A DNA stretch of 64,000 nt from Gonocerus acuteangulatus (taxonomy: Eukaryota > Arthropoda > Insecta > Hemiptera > Coreidae): assembly GCA_946811695.1 (NCBI GenBank), contig OX328124.1:84615293-84679292 (forward strand), in the 5' to 3' direction. Positions 34,003-46,039 of this stretch are shown in pieces (within the stretch, counting starts at the first letter, position 1; each line of letters begins with the position of its first letter). The notes below the pieces were generated by a model. It was not told where the DNA came from, made no database searches, and worked only from the letters and a program-made list of their open reading frames with translations. Made by a program: the position numbers and the translations under genes.

Positions 34003-36789
34003 AAATTTTCTTATAAAAAAATGTAATCGTATTAGATACCGCACAACTTAACCCCAACAACATCTACCTTCGCTTGAAGAGAGCAGATGCGTGGAACGAA
34101 GAGAGGTGGTTAATTTGAACACCATTATGAGCCATATTATTCTTTAAGTAATCATCTCAAGTCACAATAAACAGTTTAAACTCAAAGACTAATTTCCTTA
34201 CTTTGCATTTTGACGATGGTAGATACCACTCCCATTTTATGGAGGGGAATTTCTAAGTTTGGAAGGTGGTGATGTTTTATGCATTCGCGCATAAAGCTGA
34301 GTAATAATTGGAGGCAAAAATAATTCCCTTTTTTTTTTATGACCGTAATGTGGTAATGTTTCACTCCATTCCCACGATAAGTGGTATCATTTCTTAAATG
34401 ACCAGAAGAGTACTTGAGCTTATCAAAATGCCCTCTTTAAAGCAGCATTATGAACGGAACTGTGATGTTCTGATGATCATATCATTACAATATCCCCACT
34501 CATTAGACTGAAAAGGCGTAAATCGTCCACTGAGCTGCAGTTTATATGCGGCCGACTGCAACCGTATCTAGATCTTATAACAGATGGCCTTCTCCAAGTG
34601 CGTGGGGCTAAGTTAGATATTGCAGTTAAGCCTGTCTGCTGCTGATAATATATGCTGCCGAGGTGTTGAGGATTCCAGCACGCACCCTCTTTTATACAAC
34701 ACTGTACTGTAGATCTGCTAACGGAGTACAACAAGCTACTACTGTTTGCGACCACTCCATCTTTACTAATCCACTAGTCAAATGATAGGAGGATCGTACT
34801 GACATTTTGCAGTATTTAATCCTACATTATGACGTTTCTACATGACTTAGTTGGTATACAAATTAACGAAGATGAAAAAGGAATATTATTGGATATGATC
34901 AAATTTTTGTTTGTTTATTTAGGAAAAGAACAACGAATGCACGTTGTTGGTAATCTTTGCCAACAATCAAAAACGTCAAAGTTCGTATGTATTTCTTCTC
35001 CGGATATTCAAATGAGGGCCCGTCTTTGCATAATTTCAACGTAATCACAAAATAAAATCACGAAAACTCCCCTTTTTACAGGTAAACGACGCATATATGT
35101 AGATAATGCAGACGACAGAGAATGGTTGGGATTCGGCTAAGATGGTTGGATTCCTGGATTTCTTATCACCTACAGCTAACTATCTTCATGTCAAAAACCT
35201 AGCAGCTCATTTGCCAACTTCGAAAACACGTAATATTTAAAAGCGTCATCAATAAAACATTCGTTACTTGAAGTAATTATCTTATTTCACAGGCATACGA
35301 GTAAAACATGTTACAGGCATTAAAAAAAGAAACATGTTACAGGTATCAAAGGGAAACATGACTAACATGAAAAATCCACCTTGCCTTACCTTAACAAACC
35401 CTGTCACATACAGTAACGGTTACCCATCATATCCGGCAGTATTCATAGTTATATTTTCACTTGCAATACACACCGGTAGGGAGTGGATTTTTTTTATCAT
35501 AATTCACGTACGCAGGCAGACAAAAGCGTTGTGCCCGCATTTCGTATATGGCGACGTTATCTCTAGCATGGAAAGTGGGCCGAAAACGATATCCAGTTAG
35601 TGCGCCAAAAATGCCGACCGATTGAATTAGTGATGGAGGTCACGCACACTGCGGGCACGCTGCGTGTACGGCTTTCTATGAATGGGGTAGGACAATCAGA
35701 ATGGGTCCGTCTCAGTATTCAAGGTAGGCGCTAGAGAGTGTGACGGCATTTTCAAATGAATATCGATCCCAAGCCACTACTCTTCAGAAAGGCGAAATAC
35801 AACACCATTTGTAAACTTTCTCCAATAAGGATAATGAAGGAAACATATCACAAGTAAACAAATCTGAAGTCTCGATAATAAGGTGTTTGCCGAAATGATA
35901 TTATTGATTCTAGGAAATCAAAAATAACTGACCCAATGTAAAGATCATCAAATTGTATTTACGTTTCGTGGGTACGATAAGAGCCCTCAAAAAAAAAGAT
36001 CGAAAAACTATAAGTTTTTTTACTTACGTACTTAATATTTGATAGTCCTAGTAAGTACGTACTTAGAACTCCTAAAAAAGAAGAATAGCTACGTAGTAAG
36101 CTACTATAAAGTATACAGAATACACCGTGAGGCACATACTAGGAGAGATAGATATAAGCTCAACTACGCAAGAATTTGCATGTATTACCTACCTCAACTA
36201 GAGGAGATAGCTTCTAAAAAAAAGACAAAGTAGTAAGCTGAAGATACGGTTGTATAACTTTAGTTGTTTTGTTTTTTTCTGTATTTGGAAACGAAATCGT
36301 GGTACAAAAAATTTGAATTATTAATTAAGCATAACTGTTTTTGTTTGAAAAGTATTTAACCCGTCAGTGGTTGTGGTTCAAGTCTGTGAGACCCAGAGTG
36401 TACTCTCTTGCATGTCTTAGTTCTGCAACCTTTAATTGTGTGATTTCTAGTAACTTTTCGTAAGGAATTCCGTAAAAAAGGTTAAACATAAAAGAAAGTT
36501 ATTGGTTTTTCGTGACTAGACATTAAAGATGGGGTTATTGGTCTCCGAGAACCAGGGCTTTTTCTATTCAGATTGCTTGTGGCAACAGTATATTCAGGGG
36601 ACAGGAGTTATTATGAAAGCTACAATGACAAATTTGGAAGAACAGTTTTTCGGAATGAATTCGGTTGGGAACTTTGTGAGGACCAGCTACACATTCGTGC
36701 AGACAATACTACGTATTAGTAAATAATTATGCCAGATTTCCCGACAGTTTAAAGTTTATTTTGACAGTACATGCTTTACGGATAAGTCT
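34003..36789. other. No gene recognised
   Basis: Short frames (minus 34477-34755, plus 34829-35044, 35334-35600 and 36039-36233) show no domain. 35126-35190 is a deleted relative of the palindrome at 16028-16332. Nothing else stands out. Confidence 0.5.
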
Positions 36790-36900
36790 TTATAACAGTA
36801 GGCACGACTAAGTCTGTCTTGACATAAAGCGGGATTGAGTCAATCGCGTATGGCCAATTCTGAGAAGGGATAAAATTGACTGTCTATTTGGTCTGTCATT
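36790..36900 (-). pseudogene. Non-LTR RNase H tail fragment
   Basis: The minus strand reads QSILSLLRIGHTRLTQSRFM then SRQT and a stop. This matches the 'LRxGHxxLTHxYLMxRQ' block of the tail seen at 55720-56740. Nothing flanking it extends the match. The short fragment lies less than 500 bp from a second minus-strand RNase H relic (37344), so both may come from one decayed insertion. Confidence 0.6.
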
Positions 36901-37343
36901 GGACGATAAATCGGGTACAGTTATTTCTCGGCCATTGTTATCAGCCGTGTCTCTTATATGTGCCTTAAAGATACAGTATATCAAGCAATGTACGTCTAGT
37001 TCTTGTTTTCGAGGTGCGCTAGTTTAGTTTTTTTGTCAACTGTAGTACTTCGCATTATTTGTTCGACCGGGCAACCAATACTTTGCAAAAAGTAATTTAC
37101 GAAATTTTGTATTTACGGGTTGGGCGTTGTAATGGTTTTGTCGGGATTTATTCATTTATATATATACACGAGATATGCATTTATTTATTTTAAAAAATTA
37201 AACGGATAATTTTACTGATAATATTCGTTAGTAAGGATACTGATATTTTTGGATCAGTATAAATATTAGGTATATTTTCCTGAGATAAGAAACTTTTTCT
37301 TGGCAAAAATTGTGGGTTATGTGTGGTATTATCTTATTTTATT

Positions 37344-37766
37344 TTATGTCAATGTCGTCTTTAAGTATGTCAGAATGGTGGTATCAATATGTGGGTTCCC
37401 ATCTGATGACAGTTCACTTATGCTTCGAGGCACCTGTAAGTTGTCTCTTTTAAGGCAGTCTGTTAGTAAGGGGTTTACTGTTAATGGTACGATGCAAGTT
37501 TCACATTGCGGTTTGCCATGTGTTGTGAAATGGTACCAATGAGTAAATCGTATATGTCCGATCCTAAGTCGTGTTAATATTGCTTTGTCGTCTCTTGTTC
37601 TTAGTTCTCTTGACGAATATGATTGTAAACTGCTGTTAAAAAAGCATTTACAGACATGAAATGCCCTCCATATGTCTACATCCAGTTCGCCATTTACGCA
37701 TCTTAAGATGCCTTCTTCTGGACCCGGCACTGCCTGACAGTTTATTCCTAATAAAGAAGTCACCAA
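37344..37766 (-). pseudogene. Non-LTR RNase H C-terminal relic
   Basis: A 140-codon minus frame contains RDDKAILTRLRIGHIRFTH, then QCETCIVPLTVNPLLTDC with the Cys-x-x-Cys...Cys spacing of the tail, then a degraded end (PHIDTTILTYLKT). The catalytic RNase H core, reverse transcriptase, endonuclease and ORF1 are missing. The N-terminal 40 residues (VPGPEEGILRCVNGE...) do not resemble the family and may be chance. It is one of at least nine such relics in this window, all keeping the extreme 3' end of the element. Confidence 0.75.
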
Positions 37767-38797
37767 TATTTGATTGAGAACCCCAATAATTTACTTCCAC
37801 CCTGAGTAAATTCAAGTCAAATAACCATTTAATATTCTTAAAAGAATAGATGCAATAAACCGATCTCAGCCTGATATAATTCTTATATTTGACGTCCGCG
37901 AGAGTCATGTTGCCATTGGACAAGGGCCAAATGACAGCAAGGAGGCCATATGTTTCTCGTGCTCTGCCCAGCCATCCATATTTCCTAACGCCACTACTAG
38001 ACTCCTGTCATGTTTTCTTAAAGGCTAAAAGGGTGTCGAAACATCACTATTTAGATAATGTCAGGCTTTCAGTGCCTACAACCTTCGGGTATCTCGCTCA
38101 ATCCACAAATGAGTCATTTTATTTCTCTATCACCCAGCTTTATCTCGATTTTATGTTTGAAACCAAAAATATGTTGCAAGCGTTGTTGAGAGTGATCCAT
38201 TAAATTATCTTAGTTATGACCAATGAAAATCTCCTGAGACATAGAAAGTAGCCAGATTGCATACGACTTTGAACTTGCAAAAATATTTAATTACTACTTT
38301 TTCGTATTTTTAGGAGTTTGACGATAGAAGCACGTCTATCTCATTTAAAGATTTATAAAATTGAAATGCTTCGAGCCCACGATGATAATTTTGGAAATAG
38401 TAAAGCAGAGAAAGAAGCCATATGAGCAGGTAACTAAGAAACCTGTCATTTGTGTACTATAAAACTTGCGTAAAATAGTACTTCTATAAAACACTTACTA
38501 AGACAAGAATGTAATACACAAAAGAACCAACGGTAGACACAGCCATCAAAAGGACGACCTTGATACTATTAAAAAAGTATGAGCCTAGAAACCGCCCAAG
38601 GAGAAATTATAAATTTACTAAATAATCACGGAGCAACAATAACCTATTTAAGCAGATATGAAATTTTATGTATTTATGTGCCAGAAGGTAAAAGCTTATT
38701 TACTACACACTATTCCTAAATAATCCTTTATTTTTCTCTATATTTATTTTATCTTATATTTCACGTCTTCTTGAGTCTCTTCAGGAGTCGATGCACC

Positions 38798-38800
<3 letters not shown>
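37767..38800. other. No gene recognised
   Basis: Overlapping short frames without domains. Confidence 0.5.

Positions 38801-38868
<68 letters not shown>
38801..38868 (+). repeat. Poly(A) tract, 68 nt
   Basis: Pure A run. The ~200 bp upstream have no tRNA-like head or RNase H tail, and I find no flanking duplication. Probably the tail of an unrecognised retroposed sequence on the plus strand. Confidence 0.9.
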
Positions 38869-38869
<1 letters not shown>

Positions 38870-40499
38870 AATTACAGGGAGGGCCTCGTGACCATTTGAC
38901 TGTAGACTACTAGATTACAAGGTTAGGGTAAAATTCAACAAGTCCAATAATTTAACACGTTTACTGATCAACAAATAGATACATTTGATCTGATTTATGA
39001 TTCTTCAACCCTTTTGGGCAAAAGTATCCGGACACAATAAGGATGTCAGGGGCACCTGTGGAACTCCGTGATACTTATTAAAACAAGGAAAATGGCAGGT
39101 TTGTTCGATGGAAATACGAACAAAACATTTCTATGAATTTGATAAATTTGTTTGTGCGATTGCCTAGGAAAAACTTTAATGATATCCACAATTATTTTAT
39201 GAGCCTATTTATATCATTTTTAATAAAATTAAGAAACAATAATATACATACATTTATTAAAAATAAAATAAAAATCATAGATAAAAAAACAAAAAAATGT
39301 AATAATTAAGAACGAGAGAGAAAAAAAAGATAAAAATAAAAATAAATTACGAATGATTATAAAACAAAATTATCGACCATTAGGGAAACAAGGACTTTGG
39401 AAGAATCCAATCAATATTGACAGTTTTTTTGTCCTTTAATTATTTAGTTGATCATCGTTTGTTACAAGCTTCAAAGTTTGTTTAGATATAATATTTTGTT
39501 CAAATAAAATATTCTTTTATTCATTATCTCAAAATTTATGTTTTTATCAATTGAATTCACTTTTTTTATTAGTTTAATTAATGATCATTAACGAGTTCTT
39601 GGAATCCCTTCTGGCTTTTTCAGATACAAGTTTCAAAGGCTGAAGAATTAATAAATAAATGAACCCGCTTGAATATTCTAAAATTAATAAATTACCTCTG
39701 AAAATTCGAAATATTATTTAAAGGCTCATATCTTTAATGTCCTATATATTTGTATTTTCTCCAGACATTAATTGTATTCCAAGACCAAGCACATAAATAT
39801 ATTATTATATTTCTCTTCATACCTTTAAAATTAATTGCATTTTACCACGTAAAACATTCATTGTCATAAAAATATTCTGATCTATTATCACCTCTTAATC
39901 TCAATTCAAGAAAGGCAACTGTCCGATCGCTTATGATCACTACAATATGGGTTCTGTAAAACTGAGGCATGAGGAATAAGGCTGGTTGTCCAGGGATGGA
40001 GGGCCTTTATGATTAATAGAGCTGGATCATTTCTCATTCTTTATCAGAAAGAGGTGAGTCGGAGTGAGAGGGGATGAGAAGGGAGGTAGGAGAGTAAGAG
40101 AGAAAGAGATAGGGTCGGTTTGAAACAGATTTGACTCACTCATAATAATATCCGAACAAGAAAGAGCATTCCGATCTGATTGAACCCGAGGCTTTTTTCT
40201 TCCAAATTACACAGGTTCGGTGTTCGGGCAAGCCCTCACGAAACATGTTTACGGGCTTATACCAACCAAAAGGAGAGAGAGAAAAAGAGAGAGAGGGACA
40301 AGGAGTGGAATGGGGGAACAGCTTGTTACGGAGAACGTGATATCGGCTTTATTACAAAGATGGAATACTTGGGAACGAGGATCCTGGGGTTTCCAATTAA
40401 TAAGATCATAGTCTGAGGTCATTATCTAGGCCCGTTCGAATAAATGTGCTTTCTTACAGGTCTATCGATCTCTCATCCACTCTTGGTAAAGTAGCCCAG
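38869..40499. other. No gene recognised
   Basis: AT-rich to 39900, then a purine-rich stretch (40052-40120 and 40270-40310, GA-rich). Frames here have no domain. Confidence 0.5.
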
Positions 40500-40776
40500 T
40501 AAACACATTTCTGAAAGAAAAAGCCAAAGCAAAACTTAGACCGTAGAATCTTGGTCGACACCGTAAATGACCCCCAACAAGAAGAGACCAGACAGCTCAT
40601 TGGACTCACTCGTACTTAATTAAAGAAAATATAGCCATTTTGTTTCAAATATTGTAACAGGACCGCTACTGCAAAACATACTGACGTAATGACGGAAACA
40701 CACATTACATACCATTCGACATTCATGAACTGCTAACAGAGGATAGCCCGCATATGGAAAAAAATATCTATATATA
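40500..40776 (+). pseudogene. Non-LTR RNase H tail relic
   Basis: The plus strand shows remnants in order: TRTYLIKENIA (equivalent to THSYLMxR), a damaged cysteine region, then YIPFDIHELLTEDSPHMEKN at 40710-40765. Several frameshifts. The family C MITE starts within a few bases of the last matching codon, so the MITE inserted in, or now caps, the 3' end. Confidence 0.55.
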
Positions 40777-41007
40777 CATATCGCAATAGTATTTCTAAAG
40801 CGACACAACTCAAAATAAAACTGCCTTAGGATTAAGACTGGAAGGATGACGCAAGTGCCCTCTGGTGCACAAGTTCAGAAGCTAGGTTCATACAGTTTTG
40901 ATGGTTGTTAAACATATATTTACCATGTCTTTCACAGTCATAACTATGACGGTGTGAATAAAACCGCTTTTTAAGTTGTGTCACTTTAGAAATGCTAGTG
41001 CGATATG
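40777..41007. mobile_element. MITE family C, copy 2 (most complete)
   Basis: 231 bp. Left CATATCGCAATAGTATTTCT and right GAAATGCTAGTGCGATATG; the inverted repeats continue with AAAGCGACACAACT against AGTTGTGTCACTTT. The interior 'cacaagttcagaagctaggt' is shared with 44952-44975. Confidence 0.8.
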
Positions 41008-41160
41008 TGTTTAGTTTAATGATCCGAATATATTCTATTATAACCGTTCTTCGGCACCTAAGCCTTATCTATGCGCTATCAATAGGTTAGGGATATTTAT
41101 ATGGGCAAATGTATTTCGGGTGTACCCTATTTACTCAAATTCTACAAGGTCCGGCCGGCT
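41008..41160. other. No feature
   Basis: Spacer without recognised features. Confidence 0.5.
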
Positions 41161-41330
41161 GTTTTTTTTTCTTTTGCAGGTACCCATTAAAGTCTGGGTT
41201 GGCTTCGGGACTGTCTGGGCCCCGACCTTCCCACGACTTCACTAAAGGATAAAATCTTTCAGTGACAGCCCAAGTTTCGAACTCAGATCCTCCAGGCGAG
41301 TGATCCACCACTGAGCCAAACTCGCACCCT
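41161..41330 (-). mobile_element. tRNA-derived SINE, second type
   Basis: Minus strand: A box TGGCTCAGTGG (41308-41318) and B-box-like GAGTTCGAAAC (41274-41284), a ~100-nt body (GGGCCCAGACAGTCCCGAAG region), then a short A-rich tail AAAAGAAAAAAAAAC at 41161-41176. It abuts a (TA)n tract at its 5' end. Confidence 0.75.

Positions 41331-41334
<4 letters not shown>

Positions 41335-41393
<59 letters not shown>
41335..41393. repeat. (TA)n microsatellite
   Basis: Uninterrupted TA alternation, next to a GGGTGTGTGTGGG stretch. Confidence 0.97.
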
Positions 41394-41395
<2 letters not shown>

Positions 41396-43882
41396 ATGGG
41401 TGTGTGTGGGATTAAGGTTGTGATGGCGTATTGTAGCATGAAAAAAAACAAAAAAAACAAAAAAAAAACTAAAAATACAACATGAACTTATCTAAAGTGT
41501 AAAATGCTGATAAAACAAGAAAAGAAAAAATGATGGGATGACGTTCCATTGAGGATTATATGTGCCACATTAATGAGTTAGAGTTCTAAGGTGCCGCTCT
41601 AATCCATCAAACACACCCCTTCTATATTTATTTAATCCGACGTGAATCAACATCAATCCGTGTAAAATTAGTTTCCAACTTTTAATTATACGATATCTTC
41701 AGCGAGATATTCACCCCTTGGTGTTTAACAGAAGTTATTCTACAATAAGAAGACATTGTCTTGTTTAAGTTGGTTTAATATTCGGGCTACCGACCTAGGA
41801 AAGTATTTTCCTGTCGATCACGGGCGTCATTTTATTTTATTTATACATCAAGATATTTAAATGTTATAAATATCTAGCTCCCAACTTTTTTGGGGGTTTT
41901 AGCAATCCAATCGTGATTTTTTTTTTTTTTTTTTTTTAATATTCACTATTGTCTAATATTCATAATTCGGAATGATAAATTAATTTTAATAAACAATTCT
42001 ATAACATTGATATTTTTTTATTAGCTTTAACACGGACAAATCACTATTATAAGCTCATTGGTTGAACATAGCTATAGCTATTTTTATCTAGTTTAATCCG
42101 CCAAACTTGGCAAAAAATAACAGTTTTTTGCACAGTTTTTTGTTTCAAATACATTCGTTTGAGAAAATCGTATATATAATTGTTTTGCTTTAATAGGCTT
42201 CAGAGGTCTATCTTCATGTAGAAAATTGAGTCAAATCCTTTCAAAGCGATATCCTTGAAATGTTGGAAAAAGTAGATTTTTTGTTTCAAGCATCCAAGAA
42301 TATCACACTGACAACGAACTTTTTTTTCACGTGTTTAAAACCTGTTTATTCAGCTCCTGTAACTTCTCTACGGTTAATCTTACGATGTGCACATGTGCGT
42401 TCTCAAGAAGGAGAATGGGACATTTTATAAACATTTTTCAAACAGTATTCTTTGTGTGCAGCTAACTTAATCCCAACGAGAGAAATCTATAAACAAACGA
42501 AACTGACATTTCGTCCGTTGCGACCAAATATAGCTAAAACACTTTTGTAAAATCTGTAAGTACTGACTGGGCATAGTAAATGGTCTTCGGAGGCTGTTTC
42601 CGTGTAGGTAGCTCATGCGAGTATAGTCGTGTGTCTGCATCGGACTGCAGTAACACGAGTTGTATCGGATGTTAAGGTCAGGCAACCATTACTGCAAATA
42701 CAATCCAAACCAATACTTGAACCTCCTTTCCAGGCTCTTTGTAATCCCCACAAGTAGTCAAAATATTTCCTAAATTTCATTTCACTAGAGTAAAAAACAT
42801 TTTCTCTTCAATTTTCTTATAATTCTCTACTTTTCAGTGACTTTAACTTTAGGCATCAACGCAGCTTTTGCTATTCCGAGTAAATAATAGACAAGAGACG
42901 GTCTAAGTATACGTATATATAAATATCTCATAAGCAGTCAAGAAATAGTTGGGATTTTGCTAAACTCATACAAGGAACTTTTGTACAAAATTTCGTTACA
43001 TACTGCTCCACCACAACTGCAGAAGTGTGAGTGTAATATCAGGAAAACATATCTATCCAAAAGAACACGATATACCAGACCATTTTACTCATTAGGAAAA
43101 TTCCACACGCACGAAATAAAAAGAAATAAAAGGAAAGCATTTTGCAAAATTAATGAGAAGGATTTCAAAAGAAATTATTCAAAATTAAATCGCCCACTTT
43201 TGACATCCTTTCCTATTGAATAGTAAATTATTAAATAATTATTCAGATATAATGGATGTGATCTTGAACAAATAGGAAGTGAAAGTTGCATTAATTATTC
43301 GAAATATGTGGGCGTCGCGAATACAATGTCATTCTAATGGATAGAGAAACCACAATAAACCGCAGAAAAGACTTACTTATTCCGTGACTTTAATCACAGA
43401 AAGAGTTCTAATTAATCTATAAGTTATAACAAGAAAATACGTATGAGCAGGCAATGTTTCTTTTTCTTTGTTAATTCCATTTTTTCAAAGGCAACTCTTT
43501 CATATCGAAAAATGAATATTTAAAAAAAAATTTACTATTTTAATTAATGGATTTGGCCATAAGAATCGTTTTCTAATACTACTAAATTAATTGTTATCCG
43601 TTATGAGAACGTAGAATTTGCCTGGGTTCGGTGGTCGGGTCTTAATAAAACTACATTTTTATAAGAAAATTTCGGCTTGAAATTGAAACCTTCATTGGGG
43701 CTTTAGAACAATGAGGACAGAGTTAATACTAATATATATACAGAATAAATGACATCAACAAAATATCATTACACATGGAAGAGGGTGAATGATATATTAG
43801 GTAAGTGTGAGCTATAGCTAGAGCTAAAATTAGAGTTATCAATCTACCTCTAATTTAGCTAAATGTTCTCTTTTTGTCATTT

Positions 43883-43884
<2 letters not shown>
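41394..43884. other. No gene recognised
   Basis: T-run at 41918-41938. Frames at minus 42467-42685 and plus 42957-43223 have no domain I can name. The rest is AT-rich. Confidence 0.5.
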
Positions 43885-43885
<1 letters not shown>

Positions 43886-43931
<46 letters not shown>

Positions 43932-44035
43932 CACAAGTATTTCTAAAGTGACAAAACTCGAAATAAAACCACACTGGAAAAGATTCACTCTTGCCTATGT
44001 AGGCGGATAGTATTAAGACAGGAAGAGTTTTTATT
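43886..44035. mobile_element. (TA)n plus left fragment of MITE family C (copy 3)
   Basis: (TA)n 43886-43930 runs directly into TATCGCACAAGTATTTCTAA and AGTGACAAAACTC, the family C terminal repeat. The right half is absent. Confidence 0.65.
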
Positions 44036-44211
44036 TATTTATCTTGTTAATGCTCAGCCTCTATGGCGAATAGCATATATTCCTCAGTGTGAGTCGATGT
44101 AGGCACTGCACCAATCGATACCACTCCAAAAAATCATCCATGTGAGTAGGTATATTAAGTCAGATAGATATAAAAATAAATAGATTGAAAATAAATTAGA
44201 AATACAATAAA

Positions 44212-44213
<2 letters not shown>

Positions 44214-44266
<53 letters not shown>
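44214..44266. repeat. (TA)n microsatellite
   Basis: Uninterrupted TA alternation. Confidence 0.97.
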
Positions 44267-44268
<2 letters not shown>

Positions 44269-44408
44269 GTAAAAAAAAATAAAATAAAAATTATTGTTGT
44301 AAAAAGAAGATTATAAATCATTATGTGTCGCTGTGAGTTTATTGTAAGAAGAAATGAATTGTAATTCTCATGATTATGTGATCATTTGGCCGAGGTTGTA
44401 TGTGATGT

Positions 44409-44779
44409 CTATATTTTGTCGAATATGTTATTGTTTTTCAAATAGGTCAGTATTGTATCGATATGTTGGCTGCCTTCAGAAAGTATATGCTGTCAGGTCA
44501 TGTGGAATGTCCAAGTTAGTCCGTAAGCGACAGTCTGTTAATATATGTTTTACAGTAAGGTCTGTGTTACAATGTTTACATTTTGGTTTGTCAGTCTTTT
44601 CATTAGGTACTCATGGGTTATTCGTGTATGGCCGATTCTTAGCGTCGCAAGGACTACTTCCTCTCGGCGTGAATTCCTGTAAGATGATGTCCAGTCAGAA
44701 ATAGTGGGTTTAATAGTCCTTAGTTTATTGTCAGTCACAGTATGCCAGTCAAGCAACCATTTGTCGAGTATAATTTTGC

Positions 44780-44833
<54 letters not shown>

Positions 44834-44957
44834 TGCTAGTATGTCTAGTAATGTCATTGTAAAATAAATCAAATTGTTGGTATGTCTGTTCTTCTGTCAT
44901 AAGTCTAGCATGTTTATCATCAGTTTCAGGGTTAAAAAACTGCCCTCTGGAACACAA
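44409..44957 (-). pseudogene. Non-LTR RNase H relic interrupted by a poly(A) insertion
   Basis: Reading the minus strand with small frame changes: LDKWLLDWHTVTDNKLRTIK, then REEVVLATLRIGHTRITHE, then KPKCKHCNTDLTVKHILTDC, then LRTNLDIPHDL and SEGSQHIDTILTYLKN, ending IFDKI at a stop near 44409. This covers the linker and Cys-rich tail after RNase H of an I/R1-like element. A 45-nt homopolymer (T on the plus strand) with a flanking duplication lies inside it and translates as a lysine run. Upstream (44840-44957) is a fragment of the region before the linker. Two frameshifts make it non-functional. Confidence 0.8.
44772..44838 (-). mobile_element. Poly(A)-only retroposition with target duplication
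   Basis: A run of 45 T (44784-44828) is flanked by the direct repeat AATTTTGCTA (44772-44781 and 44829-44838; 11 bp if the preceding T is counted). Apart from TA and the homopolymer nothing was inserted, as expected for extreme 5' truncation of a retrocopy. It interrupts the older RNase H relic. Confidence 0.75.
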
Positions 44958-45082
44958 GCTCCGAAGCTAGGTTCATACACTTTTGATGGTTGATAAAGAG
45001 ATATTTAGCATGTATTTCATAGTCATAACTGAAAAACACAGAATTTTGAGTTTTGTCGCTCTAGAAATACTAGTGCGATATA
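44940..45082. mobile_element. MITE family C, copy 4 (right part)
   Basis: 'ctgccctctgg', 'caagctccgaagctaggttc', then TTTTGTCGCTCTAGAAATAC and TAGTGCGATAT match copy 2. The left half is missing. The right end overlaps the start of a hammerhead-like motif. Confidence 0.65.
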
Positions 45083-45151
45083 TTAGTATTTACTCTGTCC
45101 TCCCTGATGAAAGCTTGAAATTCAAGCCAAAGCGTCGGAAAATAATAATAC
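45081..45151 (+). ncRNA. Hammerhead ribozyme-like motif with extended helix I
   Basis: Outer helix TATTAGTATTT (45081-45091) pairs with AAATAATAATA (45140-45150), 10 of 11. Inner helix I is TCC (45101-45103) with GGA (45137-45139), separated by an internal loop. The core has CTGATGA (45104-45110), stem II GCTTG / CAAGC, then CAAAGCGTC. The GAAA tetranucleotide is CAAA; loss of that G should abolish cleavage. The layout is that of a type I Penelope-like hammerhead. Confidence 0.5.
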
Positions 45152-45914
45152 TTTTTTTCATATAACAAATTATACTATTTTAATATTCTTGAACAATTAG
45201 GCCAAAAATGCACGCTACAAAGGCATTTTTAAATAGGTAATGAAAACGTTTTAGAAATTTAGAGTATAATTAAATCAATTTTTATTATAAATCACTAGTA
45301 CAGTTTACATCATTAATGACATTTCAGGTGAAGATTGAAATTCCCCGTCTTAGTTTGTCAATAAAGAACGGAGTATGGCTTGCTTTCTTGGGAGCGGATG
45401 CATGGTGCTGTCGTCTGGGCGAGCAACCCTATATTACTGTCTCTAAACCTACAATTTTCTCCCCTATTTCAGTTGTCTTCATCCCGCCTTCCGGATTGTG
45501 AATCGCTTCTTCAAGCTAGTGTGCTTTCATAAAGTTTTTTTTTTCACACGATTTTCTTACATATTTCACAACACCGATACTGGGTTAAAGTTTATTTGAA
45601 TTATTAAATTCATAAAATGTAGGAACAAAAAATAATCGATTTTATCTGAACAGCAGTTTTTGAAGCATAAATTCTCGGGAAGAGTGTACATTTTGTAGTT
45701 AAATTGTGCTGGTAAAATTCTTCAGAAGTAGGTTTTAAAGTTTCTTTTTAAAGCGCTTTTTAACCACTATCATTAAACTCAGGATTAAAGAAGTAAGTAT
45801 ATATTTGTTTAAATGCTTCCAAAGGTCTTGAGTGATGTTAGCCAGAAAGAGTGGGGGAAGAAACTCCAGCCAAGCCCCCCCCCCCACAAAAAAAAAATAA
45901 TAAAATACCGACAA
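45152..45914. other. No gene recognised
   Basis: Short frames only. A C10-type run lies at 45876-45887. Confidence 0.5.
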
Positions 45915-46039
45915 ACTGTAGGCAACGCAGCACCTTGACAATTCCTCACAACTTACATTACTTCCTGACAGAGGATAACCCGTATTTTGAAATACTTCTT
46001 ATACATCATAAATCAAAACACTGTTATTTGAAAAAATAA
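45915..46039 (+). pseudogene. Non-LTR RNase H terminal fragment
   Basis: The plus strand reads NCRQRSTLTIPHNLHYFLTE, then DNPYFEILLIHHKSK, ending with a stop at 46037-46039. This is equivalent to 'DCRLRxxxxIPHDLHDLLTExSPHxxxIxxHLK' at the C-terminus of the element. Only about 41 codons remain, without frameshift. Upstream sequence is unrelated, so it is a very short 5'-truncated copy. Confidence 0.65.

Noticed and set aside
34477..34755. 92-codon minus frame with mixed composition
   Set aside because: No similarity to any family I know, no neighbouring exons, and no splice or promoter context; left as unannotated.
37300..37542. Plus-strand 80-codon frame
   Set aside because: It is antisense to the RNase H relic at 37344-37766, which explains its openness. 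The plus frame at 44354-44704 is rejected likewise.
44550..44957. Lysine-run protein
   Set aside because: The lysines come from the inserted poly(A). The rest is an RNase H relic that needs frame changes.
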